Source: Massilia mucilaginosa (GTDB lineage: Bacteria; Pseudomonadota; Gammaproteobacteria; Burkholderiales; Burkholderiaceae_D). From it: 64,000 nucleotides of DNA. The notes under the pieces are model-generated. The model saw nothing but the letters and a program-made list of their open reading frames with translations. It searched no databases and was not told the DNA's origin. This document shows, piece after piece, positions 61,105 through 64,000 of the stretch (the first letter of the stretch is position 1; every line of letters starts with the position of its first letter). The translations under genes and the position numbers were made by a program. The stretch lies in the NCBI RefSeq assembly GCF_011682145.1, contig NZ_WHJH01000018.1, forward strand, positions 49,438 through 113,437, written 5' to 3'.

Positions 61105-61553
61105 GCTCCTGGCAGCCGCTCCGCATCGTTCCGTCGCGCGCGGAACGATGCCCATCCGGGCGGTGCCGTGCGCGCGTCCCGGTTTGCGTAATTCTTCCTT
61201 CCCGTATGAGCCGCCTTGACTTGGCATGCGCTCCCCACTTCCCCCGTGCAGCATAGTTCCAGCAAGGAAACTATATTTCAATTGCGCAAACGTATTTTTG
61301 CTTGCTCTAGGGCAAAATATACCTCTATAATCGGTGCATCTCTTGCCCGTTTTCCAATCAGCGCCAGCGTCATTCAAACTGTTGTTGTGTTGAAACAATT
61401 CATTCTTGAATCAACTTTTTTGCATGCGCAGTCACTGTTTTGATTTATCCTAAATGGAACGCAGATAGCCACGCGTTTCTTCAGAGACAGCCCCCAGAGT
61501 AGCCGCGGTTACCCGAGCAAATTCGATCAATAGTTCCATAGAAAAGACGCGAA
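61105..61553. other. Intergenic region with an inverted repeat and a possible promoter
   Basis: GCATCGTTCCG (61123-61133) and CGGAACGATGC (61141-61151) make an 11-bp stem after dusA, without a T tract. Farther on TTGCTC (61302-61307) and TATAAT (61326-61331), 18 bp apart, could drive the chemoreceptor, leaving a leader of about 220 nt. The remaining AT-rich stretch shows no credible gene. Confidence 0.4.
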
Positions 61554-63293
61554 ATGAATTTATCCAACATGAAGGTCGGCACCCGTTTAGGTCTCGGATT
61601 TGTCCTGGTCCTGTCTTTTCTGGTCGCGGTCACGATCGTCGGCATCATCAGCATGGCCCAGATCCAGACGCGCCTGGACAACGTGGTTGGTGTCAACAAC
61701 GTGGTCACCCGCCTCGTGATCGATATGCGCACCAATGTCAGCGAGCGTATCGTGTCCTTGCGCATCCTGACCCTGATGACCGATTCGGCCGACATGGAAC
61801 CGGAAATGAAGCGCATCAAGGAACAGACCGCGCGCTACGACGAAGCCCAGAAGAAGCTGAGCGACAAGTTCGCCAAGTCGGCCTCGCCCGAGGAAAAGAG
61901 CCTGCTGGCCCAGATCAAGGAACACGAAGCGCTGGCGATGCCGGCCGTGGCCAAGGCGTCCGAACTGTGGATGGCCGACAAGGCCGAAGACGCGACCCGC
62001 GTCATGATCAAGGAAATCCGCCCGGTCCAGAAAAAATGGATGGATGCGCTGGAACAACTCGCAGCCCTCGAAGACAAACTCAATAGCGCAGCCCAGAAAG
62101 ACGCCGAAAGCGGCTTCGAAGCGGCCCGCCTGACCATGCTGATCCTGGGCGGCGTGGCGATCCTGCTGGGCGGCATCGCTGCCGTTTTCATCACCCGCGG
62201 CCTGCTCAAGCAGCTCGGCGGCGAACCGGACTACACCGCCAAGATCGCCAGCAGCATCGCCCACGGCGACCTGTCGGTGCACATCGACACCAGCCACGCC
62301 GACAAGGGCAGCCTGCTGATGGAAGTGCGCGAAATGCGCAACAGCCTGAAAGACATCGTCGGCCAGGTGCGCGGCGGCACGGAAACCATCGGCACCGCCT
62401 CGCGTGAAATCGCGGCCGGCAATATCGACCTGTCCTCGCGTACCGAGATGCAAGCGAGCGCCCTGGAAAAAACCGCCTCGGCCATGGAAGAACTGACCTC
62501 GACCGTGAAACAGAACGCCGACAACGCCCGTGAAGCCAACCAGCTCGCGGCCAGCGCCTCCGACGTGGCGCGCAAGGGTGGCGAAGTGGTCTCGCAAGTG
62601 GTCGACACGATGGGCTCGATCAACGCCTCGGCCAACAAGATTGTCGACATCATCGGCGTGATCGATGGCATCGCCTTCCAGACCAACATCCTGGCGCTGA
62701 ACGCGGCGGTCGAAGCGGCCCGTGCCGGTGAACAGGGGCGCGGTTTCGCGGTCGTGGCCTCCGAAGTGCGCAACCTGGCGCAGCGTTCGGCGGCGGCGGC
62801 GAAAGAAATCAAGACCCTGATCGGCGACTCGGTCGAGAAGGTCGAACGCGGCAGCAAGCTGGTCGGCCAGGCCGGGGTGACGATGGATGAAGTTGTCGCC
62901 AGCGTCAAACGCGTCACCGACATCATGGGCGAGATCGCCAACGCCAGCCAGGAGCAGAGCGCCGGCATCGAGCAAGTGAACATGTCGATCATCGAGATGG
63001 ACAGCATGACCCAGCAGAACGCCGCGCTGGTCGAACAGGCCGCCGCCGCCGCGCAGAGCCTGCAAGACCAGGCCAGCGAACTGGCGCACGTGGTCAGCAT
63101 CTTCAAGTTGATCGAAGGGGAAGAAGCGCATGTTGTCAGCACGCCGGCCATGGTCGTGGCAGCGCCGGCCCGTCCGGCCAAGGCAGCGCCGCTGCGCGTG
63201 GCCAAGCCGGTCCTGAAGCGTCCGGCGCCAGCCGCCGCCAAGCCGAAAAAGGCTGCCGCGACCACCAGCAGCGACGAATGGGAAGAATTCTGA
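61554..63293 (+). CDS. Methyl-accepting chemotaxis protein, 4HB sensor type
   Basis: The 579-residue receptor has transmembrane helices at about 9-31 and 191-213, a periplasmic four-helix-bundle sensor, a HAMP domain (about 214-268) and the signalling hairpin [52 protein letters not shown]. The C-terminus is a flexible Ala/Pro/Lys linker ending in EWEEF, resembling the NWETF tail that tethers CheR and CheB. It may steer the flagella encoded in this window, but no che genes lie here. The ligand cannot be predicted. Confidence 0.95.
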   Translation: MNLSNMKVGTRLGLGFVLVLSFLVAVTIVGIISMAQIQTRLDNVVGVNNVVTRLVIDMRTNVSERIVSLRILTLMTDSADMEPEMKRIKEQTARYDEAQKKLSDKFAKSASPEEKSLLAQIKEHEALAMPAVAKASELWMADKAEDATRVMIKEIRPVQKKWMDALEQLAALEDKLNSAAQKDAESGFEAARLTMLILGGVAILLGGIAAVFITRGLLKQLGGEPDYTAKIASSIAHGDLSVHIDTSHADKGSLLMEVREMRNSLKDIVGQVRGGTETIGTASREIAAGNIDLSSRTEMQASALEKTASAMEELTSTVKQNADNAREANQLAASASDVARKGGEVVSQVVDTMGSINASANKIVDIIGVIDGIAFQTNILALNAAVEAARAGEQGRGFAVVASEVRNLAQRSAAAAKEIKTLIGDSVEKVERGSKLVGQAGVTMDEVVASVKRVTDIMGEIANASQEQSAGIEQVNMSIIEMDSMTQQNAALVEQAAAAAQSLQDQASELAHVVSIFKLIEGEEAHVVSTPAMVVAAPARPAKAAPLRVAKPVLKRPAPAAAKPKKAAATTSSDEWEEF

Positions 63294-63401
63294 TCCGCAC
63301 TCCGGGCCGGTAAGGACGGGGCGGGCAGTGCGGTTGCCAGCCGCAGCGTTAGCGTCGACGTAACACAGACGCGCGATTGAACGTTACATTAGGGAAATTG
63401 T

Positions 63402-63743
63402 ATGTTGACTTCTACGCGTTTTAGCAGTGTGTTTGCCGGCTTGCTGGTGTGTGGCGCCGCTGCGGCGGCCGAAGTGCCGGCCAGTTTCGATGCCGGCAAG
63501 TGCAAGGCCGAGTATCCCAAAGCGTCGCTGATGAACGAGGAGCAAGGTACGGTATCGATGTCCTTTCTGGTCAATGCGGACGGCTCGGTGGTCGAATCGA
63601 AGCTGGAAAAGACCAGCGGCTTCAAGAATCTCGACAAGGCCGCCATCAAATCGATCAGCGCCTGCAAGTTCAAGCCCGGCACCAAGGATGGCGCCCCGGC
63701 GCAGACCTGGACCAAGGTCGACTACGCCTGGAAACTCGACTAA
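63402..63743 (+). CDS. Periplasmic protein with TonB C-terminal domain
   Basis: The 113-residue precursor has a signal peptide (MLTSTRFSSVFAGLLVCGAAAAAE, cleavage near 23) and a single TonB_C domain (ASFDAGKCKAEYPKASLMNEEQGTVSMSFLVNADGSVVESKLEKTSGFKNLDKAAIKSISACKFKPG). There is no membrane anchor, so it cannot transduce energy like TonB. Such stand-alone proteins are found in many proteobacteria, of unknown role. A Cys pair (CKAEYP and SACKFKPG) probably forms a disulfide. Confidence 0.8.
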   Translation: MLTSTRFSSVFAGLLVCGAAAAAEVPASFDAGKCKAEYPKASLMNEEQGTVSMSFLVNADGSVVESKLEKTSGFKNLDKAAIKSISACKFKPGTKDGAPAQTWTKVDYAWKLD

Positions 63744-64000
63744 GCGGTTCATCCTTCCCGCGACCGGCCTGCCTGGCCGGCCGCCGGGGTCCCCCCGCCG
63801 CTGCCCGCCCGCCGCTGTCCCCGCCGCCGGTGTCCGCCGGTGCGCCGCCGGTGCCGCCGGTGTCTGCGCCGCTGGTGTCAGGTCTCTTAAGAAACAACAC
63901 CGCCGACGCCTCCCGGCCACGGTGTGGTTCACGCCGCAGCCGGGGTGAGTGTCATGCCCAACTGTTCCGCGCGTTTTGCAAGATTGCGTAGCAGACGGTC
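63744..64000. other. Right-edge stretch without a recognised gene
   Basis: The 257 bp hold a run of GCCGCCGGTG-like repeats (about 63820-63880), a low-complexity GC tract. No coding frame is convincing; a gene may begin beyond the edge. Confidence 0.4.

Noticed and set aside
61216..61443. A 75-residue open frame before the chemoreceptor
   Set aside because: It has no ribosome-binding site, lies over the probable promoter and has random composition.

Overview
The window is GC-rich, gene-dense DNA from a beta-proteobacterium. The rimP-nusA-infB-rbfA-truB block, typA, the Ala/Pro-rich RluB, and the style of the chemoreceptor and flagellar proteins suggest the Oxalobacteraceae (Massilia, Janthinobacterium or Duganella-like). 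That placement is inferred from protein appearance and gene order; no search was run.

Layout. (1) 1-9.5 kb holds translation and ribosome-maturation housekeeping genes on the + strand: rluB, a promoter plus transcription-attenuator leader, rimP-nusA-infB, two REP-like hairpins, rbfA-truB and a small membrane protein. (2) 9.5-14.3 kb is accessory: a NarL-type kinase/regulator pair in an operon with an OmpV/MipA-type porin, a secreted protein of unknown function, and a Suppressor-of-fused domain protein. (3) 14.5-18.5 kb has typA, an Lgt-family membrane enzyme, a small unknown gene and a cluster of palindromic repeats sharing the core GGGGTCAGAGCTCTGA. (4) 18.5-55.1 kb is an almost complete flagellar locus: flgBCDEFGHIJKL plus a downstream hook-associated candidate (-), flgA (+), flgMN with a separate muramidase (-), fliDSTKL-fliA-motAB (-), fliEFGHIJ (-), the divergent fliMNPQR-flhBA operon (+), a second FliK-like gene and four tandem flagellin genes (-). 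(5) 55.3-64 kb has a secreted YD-like protein, a small unknown, a LytS/LytTR two-component pair, an acyltransferase, dusA, a methyl-accepting chemotaxis protein and a TonB-C-domain periplasmic protein.

How the genes work together. The flagellar locus encodes the MS ring, C ring, export gate and ATPase, rod, P and L rings, hook, junctions, cap, filament, export chaperones, sigma-28/FlgM checkpoint and stator. The order fliD-fliS-fliT-fliK-fliL-fliA-motA-motB, fliMNPQR without fliO, a short divergent FliM and the lack of flhDC, flhF/G and che genes match the lateral (laf/Flag-2) flagellar type rather than a standard primary locus. The expected sigma-54 activator LafK is absent, although a near-consensus sigma-54 site lies upstream of fliE.

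The most original signals are: a promoter motif (TTAA-N16-GTCGYCTT) before all four flagellins and before flgK, likely the recognition site of this locus's sigma-28; a flagellin leader hairpin kept beside that promoter; a 15-bp minisatellite inside the ATP-binding domain of the LytS-type kinase; an in-frame 15-bp repeat in fliA; FlgJ split into two distant genes; and the long perfect palindromes at the edge of the flagellar island.
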